The notes beneath the pieces were generated by a model that worked only from the letters and a program-made list of their open reading frames with translations, was not told where the DNA came from and made no database searches. A DNA stretch of 21,523 nucleotides, taken from Candidatus Methanoperedentaceae archaeon (GTDB lineage Archaea > Halobacteriota > Methanosarcinia > Methanosarcinales > Methanoperedenaceae). The position numbers were made by a program, and so were the translations under genes. Position 1 is the stretch's first letter. Each line of letters starts with the position of its first letter. Shown piece by piece: positions 6,627 through 14,127 of this stretch. The stretch is taken from positions 1 through 21,523 of the forward strand of contig JACUTP010000009.1 of assembly GCA_014859785.1 (NCBI GenBank), read 5' to 3'.

Positions 6627-8396
6627 ATGCGAATAGCTGTTTTGGACAAGACAAGGTGCCAGCCCAGGATGTGCGGTTTCCAGTGCATCAAATTCTGCCC
6701 GAGGGTACGCACAGGCGATGAGACCATAGTGGAAGGAGAGGATGGAAAACCAGTTATCTCAGAAGAGTTGTGTGTGGGGTGCGGTATATGCGTTAAACGC
6801 TGTCCATACGAATGTATAACTATTATCGGACTGCCTGAAAAACTTAAGGAACCAACACACAGGTACGGAATAAACGGTTTTGCCATGTACGGTCTTCCTG
6901 TTCCAATGGCAGGGAAAGTAACCGGTATCCTGGGTCCAAACGGTATCGGTAAAAGTACCGCCATAAATATACTCTCAGGTAACCTGAAGCCGAACCTCGG
7001 GAAGGATGAAATGGGATGGGAGGATATTCTTGAATATTATTCCGGTTCATCCCTTTATGATTACCTTGAAGGCGTTTCAAAAGGAAAAGTAAAAACATCC
7101 CAGAAACCACAGTATGTTGACTTAATCCCTAAAAAATTCAAGGGAAAAGTCTCAGAACTTCTATCCAGCACGGATGAACGCGGGGTACTGGAATCCCTGA
7201 TGACAAGGCTTGACCTCGGGAACATCTATGGACGGAATATCGGGGAATTAAGCGGCGGGGAACTCCAGAGGGTTGCTCTTGCCGCCTGTGTTGCTAAGGA
7301 CGCAGATTTCTATTTTATTGATGAGATAAGCCCGTATCTTGACATTTTCCAGAGGATAAAAGCCGCCCGGATTATCAGGGAACTGGCAGAAACAAAAGCC
7401 GTGATGGTGGTTGAGCACGACCTTGCAATACTTGATTTGCTTGCCGATGTCGTACATATCGCATACGGGACACCTGGTGCATTTGGCGTCATCACGCACC
7501 CCAAAGGTGTAAGGGTGGGAATAAACGAGTACCTGAAAGGATACCTGCGTGAAGAAAACGTACGGATACGTTCGGAAGCAATCGAGTTTGAGGTACATGC
7601 CCCGCAGGATACGAAAGAATATTCATCCATCCTTGAATTCGAGGAATTCTCGAAAAAATACGATGGGGGATTTGAGCTCAAAGCCCGGGGCGGTGAGATA
7701 CGGATGGGTGAGGTAACAGGGATTGTAGGCCCGAACGGGATTGGTAAGTCAACTTTTGTCAAGATGCTGGCAGGTGAGATTGAACCAACAACAGGCAAGG
7801 TTGAACTGGATATCAAGGTATCCTACAAGCCCCAGTATATAAAAGCCGATGAAACAGTTACCGTTTCCCGGCTTTTGCGCTCGATAAACAGGCAATTTGA
7901 TTCCAGTTACTACCAGACCGAGATTGTAAAACCACTCCAGCTTGAGAAACTCCTGAACCAGAATGTTAACGACTTAAGCGGCGGGGAGCTCCAGAGGGTT
8001 GCCATCGCGGCATGTTTTTCACGTAAGGCTGACCTGTACCTGCTGGATGAGCCCTCGGCGCATCTTGACGTTGAGCAGAGGATTATTACCACAAAAGTCA
8101 TCAGGCGTTTTGCCGAGAACAACAAGGTAACAGCGATGGTAGTTGACCATGATATTTACATGATTGACATGCTAAGTGACAGGCTACTTGTTTTTGAAGG
8201 GGAACCAATGGTCAGGGGTGATGTGATCGGACCTTTTAATATGCGGGATGGAATGAACAGGTTCCTTAAGTATATCGGCATAACATTCAGGCGCGATGAG
8301 GAAACAAAACGCCCGAGGGTCAATAAACTGGATTCTCGTCTTGACAGGACACAAAAATCCGAAGGCGAGTATTATTACAGTACTGATAAGAGTTAG
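6627..8396 (+). CDS. ABCE1/Rli1 ribosome-recycling ATPase
   Basis: This twin-ATPase splits ribosomes after termination, working with aRF1/Pelota in archaea. The 589-residue sequence has the full family architecture. An N-terminal iron-sulfur domain carries two 4Fe-4S motifs (C11, C16, C20, C24 and C49, C52, C55, C59). The first nucleotide-binding domain has Walker A GPNGIGKST at 103-111, signature LSGGELQ from 208 and Walker B ending FIDE. The second has an identical Walker A at 368-376, a second LSGGELQ and Walker B LLDEPSAHLD. In domain 1 the usual DEPS is DEIS. A GGGTG sequence about four bases upstream can act as ribosome binding site for the ATG. It is intact and cytoplasmic, and probably co-transcribed with argB and the small membrane protein. 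Confidence 0.96.
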   Translation: MRIAVLDKTRCQPRMCGFQCIKFCPRVRTGDETIVEGEDGKPVISEELCVGCGICVKRCPYECITIIGLPEKLKEPTHRYGINGFAMYGLPVPMAGKVTGILGPNGIGKSTAINILSGNLKPNLGKDEMGWEDILEYYSGSSLYDYLEGVSKGKVKTSQKPQYVDLIPKKFKGKVSELLSSTDERGVLESLMTRLDLGNIYGRNIGELSGGELQRVALAACVAKDADFYFIDEISPYLDIFQRIKAARIIRELAETKAVMVVEHDLAILDLLADVVHIAYGTPGAFGVITHPKGVRVGINEYLKGYLREENVRIRSEAIEFEVHAPQDTKEYSSILEFEEFSKKYDGGFELKARGGEIRMGEVTGIVGPNGIGKSTFVKMLAGEIEPTTGKVELDIKVSYKPQYIKADETVTVSRLLRSINRQFDSSYYQTEIVKPLQLEKLLNQNVNDLSGGELQRVAIAACFSRKADLYLLDEPSAHLDVEQRIITTKVIRRFAENNKVTAMVVDHDIYMIDMLSDRLLVFEGEPMVRGDVIGPFNMRDGMNRFLKYIGITFRRDEETKRPRVNKLDSRLDRTQKSEGEYYYSTDKS

Positions 8397-8429
8397 AGGC
8401 AAAATATATTAACAAGAAAGTTATTATTT

Positions 8430-10145
8430 ATGTTAATGTTAAAGTATCCTGTAATAATTATTATAATTCTTATGTCTGCAAGTGTCACATCAGCGGCAGT
8501 CTTCAGTCCCAGGGATATCGAATGGGATACTGCAGCAACCGGAACCCTTTACAAAGGGGGAACATTGACAAACGGGGATTATATGGTCAAGGCTGTGCAG
8601 CTTGCATCACCTGTGCCAGGAGTGAAAGATATCAAGGGGAATATCGTGCCCGAAACCGAGGTTGAACCGTCCGTACTGCTTGAAATTTATAAAAACAATG
8701 TCCTGGTAACAGAAATAATAATGACAACACTAAGCGAGCCATACATTGACCCTGATTATGAAGTGAAGGTATCTACCACTGGATTTACGGCAAGGAACGC
8801 CAGGGAGTGGGTATATGAATACTACAATCCCTCTGCAAGCGTAGCATTACAGTTAAGGGCAACACCCAAAATTGAAATTACAGTGAAAACAGATAAAACA
8901 TCATACACTTCACATAAAGACCAGATTATAACCGCAACTGTTACCGTTAAAAACACGGGGAAAGCATTTGCCAGGAATGTTGATGTAAACCTTGATACCG
9001 GGGGACTTAAACTCAGGGGCGGGGATGCGAGCCAGCTTCACAAGTATTATTATAACATTGACAAAGGTGCCAGTAATGAATTCAGTGTGATTCTTGTTGT
9101 TCCGCAACTGGTTGATGAAAAATCGTATACACTTGGTGCTGAGGCGAGTTTTAACGATGTAAAAGAAATTGGTTATAAATCAGGAGGAAGCGTTTCTGCC
9201 AAAGTATCACCAGAGCAGGATTATTTTTCATTTAGTAAATCTGTTAGTAAAGATCGTATATACCTTACTGAAAGCGTAACCGTGAGAATTACCGCTGCAA
9301 ACGGGGGGAGATATAACATATACAATATTAACATAACAGATAAAATGAGCAATGATTTTGAACTGAAATCCAGTTCCAAATTCGAATGGAATATACCAGT
9401 TCTTGAACCCGGGCAGGAATGGGGCACAACTTATTCCATAAAACCCATCGAAACAAATTTAAACGGTTTTACACTTCCGGAAGCTTCGGCACAGTTTACA
9501 GTTAATAACAAACAGTACAGTGAAACCTCAAATAAACCCGTGGCTATTGTAAACGGGCCTAAAATAATCCTGAATAAGACTGTTGATAAACCCGAGGTGA
9601 ATATAAGCAAGGACGTAACAGTCACGGTCACAATAAAGAATGAAGGAAATATAGCTACAAAAGCGGAAATCCGGGATGCATTACCTGAGGGTGTAAGCCT
9701 TGTTGGCGGTTCGACTTCTCTTGAGGATTTATATTTAGAGATTAACAAACCCCATATAATTACATACACTATCAGGATGGATAAAGAAGGGAATATTACA
9801 TTACCTGCTGCTGTTGCCAACTATACAGGCATTGGGTATAAGGGAGCGGTTCGGGCGGTCTTGAGTTCGGAAATGCCGAATGTAACTGTTATTGACCCTG
9901 AAAAAACACCGGTACCAACCCCGGCTCCTTCCGATTCGGTTGATGACATGATACCGGTTCAAACCGGGGTTGACCAGAATGAATCTTCATTCCAGAAATT
10001 AAAAAATAAGATTAGAGATTTGCTTCCAAAATCCAAGGTGGTTTCAAATGAAAACCTGGAACCTACCCCTGTAACACCAGGTTTTGGCTTATTGTATGCT
10101 GTTATGGTTCTGGTATTTTACGTAGGTCTCAGGCGCAAAGTTTGA
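8430..10145 (+). CDS. Secreted COG1361-type surface protein with PGF-CTERM tail
   Basis: The 571-residue extracellular protein has an N-terminal signal peptide (hydrophobic core about residues 6-20, likely cut near TSAA) and a first domain resembling an S-layer duplication unit. Three CARDB/DUF11-like beta-sandwich repeats follow, at about residues 148-260, 265-375 and 378-492, each with a V-K-N-x-G or comparable turn. A threonine/proline-rich linker then leads to P550-G-F-G, a hydrophobic segment and the basic end LRRKV. That tail is the PGF-CTERM signal recognised by archaeosortase A, which in known archaea removes it and attaches the protein to lipid. Many N-x-S/T sequons suggest glycosylation. 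A TATA-like AAATATATT near 8402-8410 fits a leaderless start; the ATG at 8436 is an alternative. Its role (cell-surface layer, adhesion or assembly) is unknown. Confidence 0.85.
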   Translation: MLMLKYPVIIIIILMSASVTSAAVFSPRDIEWDTAATGTLYKGGTLTNGDYMVKAVQLASPVPGVKDIKGNIVPETEVEPSVLLEIYKNNVLVTEIIMTTLSEPYIDPDYEVKVSTTGFTARNAREWVYEYYNPSASVALQLRATPKIEITVKTDKTSYTSHKDQIITATVTVKNTGKAFARNVDVNLDTGGLKLRGGDASQLHKYYYNIDKGASNEFSVILVVPQLVDEKSYTLGAEASFNDVKEIGYKSGGSVSAKVSPEQDYFSFSKSVSKDRIYLTESVTVRITAANGGRYNIYNINITDKMSNDFELKSSSKFEWNIPVLEPGQEWGTTYSIKPIETNLNGFTLPEASAQFTVNNKQYSETSNKPVAIVNGPKIILNKTVDKPEVNISKDVTVTVTIKNEGNIATKAEIRDALPEGVSLVGGSTSLEDLYLEINKPHIITYTIRMDKEGNITLPAAVANYTGIGYKGAVRAVLSSEMPNVTVIDPEKTPVPTPAPSDSVDDMIPVQTGVDQNESSFQKLKNKIRDLLPKSKVVSNENLEPTPVTPGFGLLYAVMVLVFYVGLRRKV

Positions 10146-10177
10146 TGCAGGATTTTCCGGAACCCGGGATTTGAAAA

Positions 10178-10750
10178 ATGAAAGAGATTTTATTTGTCGG
10201 ACGGTCAAATGTAGGAAAATCCACCCTTATCAGGAAAATTACAGGCAGGAAACTACATGCAGGAAAACGTCCGGGAGTGACAAGGAAACCCCTGAAAATA
10301 CCATACCAGGGTTTACAGATTACGGATATGCCAGGATTCGGGTTCATGAGCGGTGCAACAGAAGACAGCCAGGATGCCATCAAGAATAACATCGTGCATT
10401 ACATCGAGGATAATGCGGAAAATATAGCGCTGGCTGTGATGGTGGTTAATGTATCGTCGTTTTCCGAAATTGTTGACCGCTGGAAAGCCCGCAACGAAAT
10501 CCCTGTTGAGGTTGAGCTTTTTGAGTTTTTGCATGAAATGGATATTGATGTGGTTGTGGCTGCTAACAAGATGGATAAGGTAAAGGAGGCAGACAGGGAC
10601 AGGATACTTGACGGGATTGCAGAGCGGCTCGGGATGATTCCCCCATGGAGGCAGTGGATTGATAATATTGTTCCCGTGAGCGCAAAAAAGGGGGAACTTG
10701 GGTGGTTGAAGGAGAAAATGCGGGAGAGGATAGAGAGGGTGAAGGATTAA
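10178..10750 (+). CDS. engB: EngB-type ribosome-biogenesis GTPase
   Basis: The 190-residue protein is a TrmE-Era-EngA-EngB (YihA) family GTPase. The P-loop GRSNVGKST lies at residues 8-16, the switch II motif DMPGFG near 49-54, the guanine-specificity motif NKMDK near 131-135 and the G5 motif SAKKG near 167-171. Bacterial EngB is needed for large-subunit assembly, and archaeal homologues are presumed to act similarly. The ATG comes 32 bases after the surface-protein stop; no clear TATA box or strong ribosome binding site is seen, so read-through from upstream is likely. The length is complete for the family and no membrane segment is present. Confidence 0.9.
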   Translation: MKEILFVGRSNVGKSTLIRKITGRKLHAGKRPGVTRKPLKIPYQGLQITDMPGFGFMSGATEDSQDAIKNNIVHYIEDNAENIALAVMVVNVSSFSEIVDRWKARNEIPVEVELFEFLHEMDIDVVVAANKMDKVKEADRDRILDGIAERLGMIPPWRQWIDNIVPVSAKKGELGWLKEKMRERIERVKD

Positions 10751-10825
10751 ATTTTGGTTCAGGTACATCTATCCCTAATAAATCAGGTATTGAAATCGAA
10801 AATACGGATTGACAATAAAACCACC

Positions 10826-13162
10826 ATGAAAAAACCCGAACTCCTGGCGCCTGCTGGCAGCAGGGAAGCACTTACCACAGCCATTGAAAACGGAGCGGAT
10901 GCTGTGTATTTCGGAGGTACTGCTTTCAGTGCAAGGCAGGATGCCGCACTTCCTGACGTTGAATGGGCTATCGATTATGCACATACGAGGGACGTTTTAG
11001 CTTATGTTACCGTAAACACCCTTATCAAGGATTCAGAGCTTGAAAAAGCCAGCGAGTACCTCCAGTTGCTGTCTAACGCAGGTGCGGATGCGGTTATCGT
11101 GCAGGACATGGGCATCCTGAAAATGGTATGCGAAGAGCTTCCCACACTTCCGGTACATGCAAGCACCCAGATGAGCATCCACAACATCGAGGGCGTGAAA
11201 TTCCTGGAAGAATTGGGCGTAAAACGCGTTGTGCCTGCGCGCGAACTTACCCTTGATGAGATAAACCTGATAAAATCCGAAACAGGGATTGAGCTCGAAA
11301 CCTTTATCCACGGCGCTCTTTGTTTTTCATATTCGGGACAGTGTCTCTTTAGCAGCATGATAGGGGGAAGGAGCGGAAACAGGGGGTACTGTGCCCAGCC
11401 CTGCCGGAAAAGGTACCGGATTAACGAAGCAGAAGGGCATCTCCTCAGCCCCAAAGACCTGGACATGAGTGAACATATAGGCGCCCTTATGGAAACAGGG
11501 ATTGATTCTTTCAAGATAGAGGGAAGGCTGAAGCGCCCTGAATATGTTGCAGGTGTTGTAAGGACGTACAGGCGGCTTATCGAAAGGTATCTTGAAAATC
11601 CGGCAGGTTTCCATGTAACAGCTCATGAAAAGCACACGCTTCTCCAGCTTTTTAACCGCGGGTTTATAGCAGGATATTATTTCGGGAATCCGGGCAACAG
11701 TTTAATGAGCAGGGAACAGGCACATAACCAGGGGACATATCTCGGGAAAGTCATCGAATACGACAGGAATGCTGCTTACATACATCTTGATGAACCATTA
11801 AGTACAGGAGATGGGATAGGGACAGAAGGGCGGGGAACGGGAGTTACGGTACGGAGCATGTATATCGACAATATACGGGTGGACCGGGCTCCTCCTGGTT
11901 CAACCGTCAGGATACCAATGGAAAAATTCATCGGTAAGAATGAGGTAATTTACAAAACCTATGACTCAGTGCTAATGGAATCTTTAGTAACCAGAAAGGC
12001 GATTACAAAAATTCCCGTTACAATGTCATTTACGGCAAAAACCGGAAAACCTGTGGCGCTGCGTGTAACAGACGGGAAGAACGAGGTTAGTATTTCCGGA
12101 GAAATACCTGCTAAGTCAATAGGCTCACCTGCATCGGATGAGGCAATAACACGGCAGCTGGAAAAACTCGGTAACAGTATTTATGAGGTACAGGAAATCA
12201 GGATTGAGCTGGACGATGGTATATTCATCCCGATTTCACAGCTTAATTCTCTGCGCAGGGATGCGGTTAAAAAACTTGAAGAAGAACATACGGCAAGCTG
12301 GAAGCGCACGTACAAAAAACCTGGGTTCACGGCTGACAGGCGGGAAGGGAAAACAAAAACCCTGCTCTCTGTAAATACCTGCACTCCTGGAACATTTGAA
12401 GCCGCTGTTGACAGCGGTGCGGATGTTGTTTATTTCGGGGGAGAAGTTTTCGGGAACAAACAGCCCACAAAAGAGGAGTACAGGCTTGCTCTTGAGTACG
12501 GGAAGAGTAAAGGGGTGGAAGTTTATCTCAGCACACCGCTGATTGTTAAGGACATGAATGAACTTAATGCTGATGCTGACGGGTTTCTTGTAACAAACCC
12601 TGGTGTATTGTATCATCTTCGTAACTCTTACAGGGATAAACCGGTTATCATTGATTACCAGTTCAATATTTTTAACAGGCTGGCAATGTCGCATCTTATG
12701 GGAAACAGCCAGAGGGTTACGCTTTCACCGGAACTTACACTGGATGAAATAAAACAGGTAACACCGTACGGCAGGGCAGAATGTATTGTCCAGGGGTATT
12801 TCCCGCTTATTGTATCAGAACATGACCTCCTGGGGAATCTATTTCCCTGGGATGAGGTTCGTGAGGCTGTGTTAAAGGACGAGAAAGGTTTTGGTTTTCC
12901 GGTAAGGACTGGTTCAGGGGGGCGAACGTATATCATGAACTCAAGGGAACTGTGCATGCTTGAGAATGTCAGTGGCATCATTGAAGCAGGGGTAAGCTGC
13001 CTGAGAATTGAGGCGAAAATGTATAATGAAAATACTACCCGTAAATTAACGCAAAAGTACAGGAAAGCTATTGATGCGGCAGGCAAAGGCGGGAAGGTTC
13101 GGGATAAATGCGGGGATTCAGGAAAATATACCACAGGACATTATTTCAGGGGAGTATTATGA
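10826..13162 (+). CDS. U32 family protein, RlhA-like (probable 23S rRNA hydroxylase)
   Basis: The frame is open from 10754, but homology begins at the ATG at 10826 (MKKPELLAPAGS), giving 778 residues. The U32 signature E158-x-F-x2-G-A-L-C166-x6-C173 is exact, followed by GNRGYCAQPC with C189 and C193; these cysteines probably bind an iron-sulfur cluster. The middle region resembles the collagenase-like DUF3656 segment of long U32 proteins. Near residue 515 a second, degenerate repeat begins (NTCTPGTFEAAVDSGADVVYFGG), echoing the N-terminal ENGADAVYFGG. Although named peptidases, long U32 proteins such as E. coli RlhA hydroxylate 23S rRNA, and this fits the neighbouring translation genes better. 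The substrate is inferred. There is no signal peptide; the protein is cytoplasmic. Confidence 0.88.
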   Translation: MKKPELLAPAGSREALTTAIENGADAVYFGGTAFSARQDAALPDVEWAIDYAHTRDVLAYVTVNTLIKDSELEKASEYLQLLSNAGADAVIVQDMGILKMVCEELPTLPVHASTQMSIHNIEGVKFLEELGVKRVVPARELTLDEINLIKSETGIELETFIHGALCFSYSGQCLFSSMIGGRSGNRGYCAQPCRKRYRINEAEGHLLSPKDLDMSEHIGALMETGIDSFKIEGRLKRPEYVAGVVRTYRRLIERYLENPAGFHVTAHEKHTLLQLFNRGFIAGYYFGNPGNSLMSREQAHNQGTYLGKVIEYDRNAAYIHLDEPLSTGDGIGTEGRGTGVTVRSMYIDNIRVDRAPPGSTVRIPMEKFIGKNEVIYKTYDSVLMESLVTRKAITKIPVTMSFTAKTGKPVALRVTDGKNEVSISGEIPAKSIGSPASDEAITRQLEKLGNSIYEVQEIRIELDDGIFIPISQLNSLRRDAVKKLEEEHTASWKRTYKKPGFTADRREGKTKTLLSVNTCTPGTFEAAVDSGADVVYFGGEVFGNKQPTKEEYRLALEYGKSKGVEVYLSTPLIVKDMNELNADADGFLVTNPGVLYHLRNSYRDKPVIIDYQFNIFNRLAMSHLMGNSQRVTLSPELTLDEIKQVTPYGRAECIVQGYFPLIVSEHDLLGNLFPWDEVREAVLKDEKGFGFPVRTGSGGRTYIMNSRELCMLENVSGIIEAGVSCLRIEAKMYNENTTRKLTQKYRKAIDAAGKGGKVRDKCGDSGKYTTGHYFRGVL

Positions 13163-13277
13163 AGGTATTTTTCTCAGGTTATGGCTTGATATGGGATTTC
13201 TGGTGTTGTGTGATTTACCCGCTGTGAGTCATGGTGGTTTCTAATATTTATAAGCCAGTGATAGTTAATAAAATATA
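13163..13277. other. Intergenic region
   Basis: It contains no coding frame of note. A short T tract at about 13168-13172 follows the U32 stop codon and may terminate that transcript. A good TATA-like element, TATTTATAA (13245-13253), belongs to the next small gene. Confidence 0.5.
13245..13253 (+). promoter_or_regulatory. TATA-like box of the small broken gene
   Basis: TATTTATAA is centred 29 bases ahead of the ATG at 13278. It is one of the clearest TATA elements in the window and argues that a real gene starts here. Confidence 0.5.
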
Positions 13278-13452
13278 ATGAAGCAAATGGAGCGGCATAA
13301 CCTGGAATGACCTCATTTCGGCTGAAGAAAGGGAACCTTTTGGGGCTGCACCGCTACCTTGTTTTTCCGAATATGAAAAGAAACGACTTCTTGAGCTTGT
13401 TGGTATTCTGGAGAAAAAAGAGTTGGTAAGGGCAGCGTTAGGTGACATATAA
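13278..13452 (+). pseudogene. Small broken gene (57-aa product if one base is removed)
   Basis: From the ATG at 13278 translation would stop after ten codons. Removing one A from the AAA at 13285-13287 gives a continuous 57-residue frame to the TAA at 13450-13452, beginning MKQWSGITWNDLISAEERE and ending in a lysine/glutamate-rich amphipathic stretch. No ATG, GTG or TTG opens the downstream frame by itself: a stop precedes it and no start codon follows until well inside. The TATA-like box at 13245-13253 is about 29 bases from the ATG, supporting that ATG as the original leaderless start. It is therefore either a pseudogene, a sequencing error in a homopolymer, or a gene needing a +1 shift. 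I recognise no domain; it has a single cysteine and no membrane segment. Confidence 0.5.
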
Positions 13453-13455
13453 ATA
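13445..13455 (+). promoter_or_regulatory. TATA-like box of the zinc-ribbon gene
   Basis: ACATATAAATA overlaps the end of the preceding small frame and is centred about 26 bases before the ATG at 13476, so the zinc-ribbon message should be leaderless. Confidence 0.5.
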
Positions 13456-13475
13456 GAATCCGGGTTAATTTTGTA

Positions 13476-13673
13476 ATGATGGAAAACGATGAAGATTTTG
13501 ACAGACTGGACGAGATGATTCTTGAAGAGGGAAAGAAAAGCCCGTCAAAGAAGCTCCTGATATGTCCGGTATGTAAGTCCAATCATGTTATGTATTATCT
13601 CGGGGGACAGATTGGATACATGTACCAGTGCAAGGACTGCGGGTATGTAGGCTCCTTTGTGATTGAAAAATAA
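13476..13673 (+). CDS. Small zinc-ribbon protein
   Basis: The 65-residue protein has an acidic N-terminal segment (about residues 1-20), a lysine-rich joint and a C-terminal zinc ribbon with knuckles CPVC and CKDC separated by about 18 residues that include GGQIGYMYQ. Such ribbons in short archaeal proteins bind nucleic acid or act as subunits of transcription or translation complexes, but the exact family is not recognisable. A second ATG at 13479 is an alternative start. The TATA-like box at 13445-13455 predicts its own leaderless transcript. It ends 21 bases before the stop of the convergent winged-helix gene. The real protein is well supported by start, promoter and motif; its function is unknown. 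Confidence 0.75.
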   Translation: MMENDEDFDRLDEMILEEGKKSPSKKLLICPVCKSNHVMYYLGGQIGYMYQCKDCGYVGSFVIEK

Positions 13674-13694
13674 AAAACAGAAGATATTACCGGA

Positions 13695-14016
13695 CTACAC
13701 GTGAAAACCAACCCCCTGTGCATTTTCCACAAGGGAATTTCTTAATCCATATAGACTCTGGCGTGCATCCTTGAAATAAAATCGCTCCTCAAGGATACCT
13801 TTTTTCTTTAATCTGTCCAGTGCATAGCGAACAGTCCTCGGAGGCAGGTAGGTTTCCCTTGTAATTTCTTGCTGGGTCATCGCCCCGCCGTGCTCCAGTA
13901 TTTTAAAAACAAGTTTTGCAGAAGGGGGAAGCTTTTCCAGCTTTATACCTTCTTCTGCTGTCTGTACATCATTTGTTTCATGGTTGTTATCAGTAACAAC
14001 AAAAACGATCCCTCAT
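13695..14016 (-). pseudogene. Winged-helix regulator with a frame break near its start
   Basis: The frame encoding a winged-helix DNA-binding domain runs upstream to a stop at 14013-14015 without any usable start before the ATG at 13880, which lies inside the domain. One frame away, an ATG at 14014-14016 has a strong ribosome binding site (AGGTGAT, 14019-14025) and a TATA-like box. Dropping one G from GGG (14010-14012), or one T from the following T5, joins them into a 106-residue protein. Residues 29-80 then form the domain: LPPSAKLVFKILEHGG, TQQEITRETYLPPRTVRYAL as recognition region, and the wing KKKGILEERFYF. It resembles MarR/ArsR-like small regulators of methanogens. It could be a real pseudogene, a sequencing error, or a +1-shifted gene. 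A palindrome beside its TATA box suggests self-regulation. Confidence 0.6.
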
Positions 14017-14031
14017 GGTATCACCTAACTC

Positions 14032-14046
14032 GTTAACGGCGTTAAC
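14032..14046. promoter_or_regulatory. Perfect palindrome, candidate operator
   Basis: GTTAACG and CGTTAAC flank a single G in the 15-base element, which abuts the TATA-like box of the winged-helix gene (14048-14056) and lies just upstream of the expected transcription start. A bound repressor here would block transcription initiation. The likely binder is the winged-helix protein itself; that is inference. Confidence 0.5.
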
Positions 14047-14047
14047 A

Positions 14048-14056
14048 ATTATAAAA
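14048..14056 (-). promoter_or_regulatory. TATA-like box of the winged-helix gene
   Basis: TTTTATAAT on the minus strand predicts transcription from about 14026, leaving a ten-base leader that would just contain the AGGTGAT ribosome binding site before the ATG at 14016. Confidence 0.45.
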
Positions 14057-14120
14057 CTTCCTCTATTTGATATCCTTCCAGCTAAACGGGAACATCCCTG
14101 ATTCCGGGGAATCAAGTACT

Positions 14121-14127
14121 AAAAAAA
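14121..14127 (-). terminator. Oligo-T terminator after the ferredoxin gene
   Basis: Seven consecutive T on the minus strand directly follow the ferredoxin TAA. A seven-base inverted repeat (TGATTCC/GGAATCA, 14099-14114) lies just beyond; its two-base centre makes it a poor RNA hairpin, so the T tract is the main signal. Confidence 0.45.

Noticed and set aside
7310..7816. 168-codon minus-strand frame inside ABCE1
   Set aside because: It lies opposite conserved nucleotide-binding motifs and shows no protein signature; a shadow.
13296..13420. Out-of-frame ATG frame starting in GGAATGACC within the small broken gene
   Set aside because: Its product is basic and shadow-like and lacks a ribosome binding site, whereas the other frame has natural codon use and a promoter at the right distance.
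14099..14114. Inverted repeat TGATTCC-GG-GGAATCA as hairpin terminator or operator
   Set aside because: The two-base loop is too small for a stable full hairpin and it is far from any TATA box; the adjacent T7 tract suffices as terminator.
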